A stretch of 6,102 bases of DNA from Acidobacteriota bacterium (GTDB taxonomy: Bacteria; Planctomycetota; Phycisphaerae; WQYP01; JAJZKJ01): NCBI GenBank assembly GCA_021804195.1, contig JAJZKJ010000145.1:1-6102 (forward strand). The letters run 5' to 3'. The translations under genes and the position numbers were made by a program. Numbering within the stretch: position 1 is the stretch's first letter; every line of letters begins with the position of its first letter. The notes beneath the pieces are model-generated. The model searched no databases and was not told where the DNA came from. It was given only the letters and a program-made list of their open reading frames with translations. Positions 5,833 through 6,102 of this stretch are shown piece after piece.

Positions 5833-6102
5833 TCATATTTTCTTCCTTGTGCGAATGGGCTTCCCGGGCGGGTGCGCCGGCGCGTTCGCCGCCGCGAGCC
5901 GGTTGACCAGTTGGGCGACCATCCGATCTTTCGGCCAGGCGTCCGCCAATTTACTCGACCATTCGCGGGCTTCCCGGACCTTGCCTTGCCGCAGCAGACA
6001 GATCGCCAGATCAATCTGAAACAACTTTTCAAAAGGATTCAGCCACACGCCGCGTCGCAGTTCCATTTCCGCCAATTCCAACACCTCCCGCTGGAGGAAA
6101 TA
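5833..6102 (-). CDS. C-terminal part of a TPR-like helical protein, 5' end beyond the window
   Basis: The frame is open from the right window edge to a TGA at 5833-5835 (89 codons seen), so the true start is outside; the GTG at 6084 is only an internal codon. The segment from NPFEKLFQIDLAICLLRQG through KVREAREWSSKLADAWPKD has the alternating helix pattern of tetratricopeptide repeats (small residues before turns, G at the helix A end, A in helix B). A short basic Pro/Ala-rich tail ending TRKKI follows. TPR proteins serve as protein-interaction scaffolds, and the partner cannot be guessed here. Assignment rests on pattern, not on a specific family. Confidence 0.65.
   Translation of the reverse strand, partial: YFLQREVLELAEMELRRGVWLNPFEKLFQIDLAICLLRQGKVREAREWSSKLADAWPKDRMVAQLVNRLAAANAPAHPPGKPIRTRKKI

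Overview
This is a GC-rich bacterial window in which all the convincing genes lie on the minus strand, so the locus reads from right to left. I cannot fix the lineage. There is no ribosomal or phylogenetic marker, only Shine-Dalgarno-led genes, a sigma70-type promoter and bacterial protein families, so I claim no more than a Gram-negative-like, GC-rich bacterium.

Right part (about 6102 to 4966): the C-terminal end of an unidentified helical, TPR-like protein, then a 186-bp gap, then a complete DUF6062-type protein with two CxxC...CxxH modules that probably bind metal. Middle (4965 to 4783): a compact regulatory region. A near-consensus promoter (TTGACA, 18 bp, TAATAT) is predicted to start transcription a few bases before an RNA that I recognise as the fluoride riboswitch (crcB motif). 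After the aptamer comes a helix that can bury the ribosome binding site of the first ORF.

Left part (4782 to 1): a tightly packed operon. It holds a 45-codon ORF of unknown function, a HyfC/HycD/NuoH-like membrane subunit, a HyfE-like membrane subunit, a HyfF-like (NuoN/Mrp-like) ion-pumping subunit, and a HyfG/HycE-like large subunit with an N-terminal NuoC-like domain, cut off by the window edge. Three of the four junctions are 4-bp ATGA overlaps, so translation is probably coupled.

The large subunit is clearly homologous to group 4 [NiFe]-hydrogenases, but the second cysteine of its first Ni-ligand motif is serine (C232-A-T-S235 in place of CxxC). The complex is therefore more likely an 'energy-converting hydrogenase-related' (Ehr) complex than a working hydrogenase. 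The main point of the window is the combination: a hydrogenase-derived ion-translocating membrane complex with a defective active site, placed under a fluoride-sensing RNA. That suggests a role in the cell's response to fluoride, by a mechanism the sequence does not reveal.
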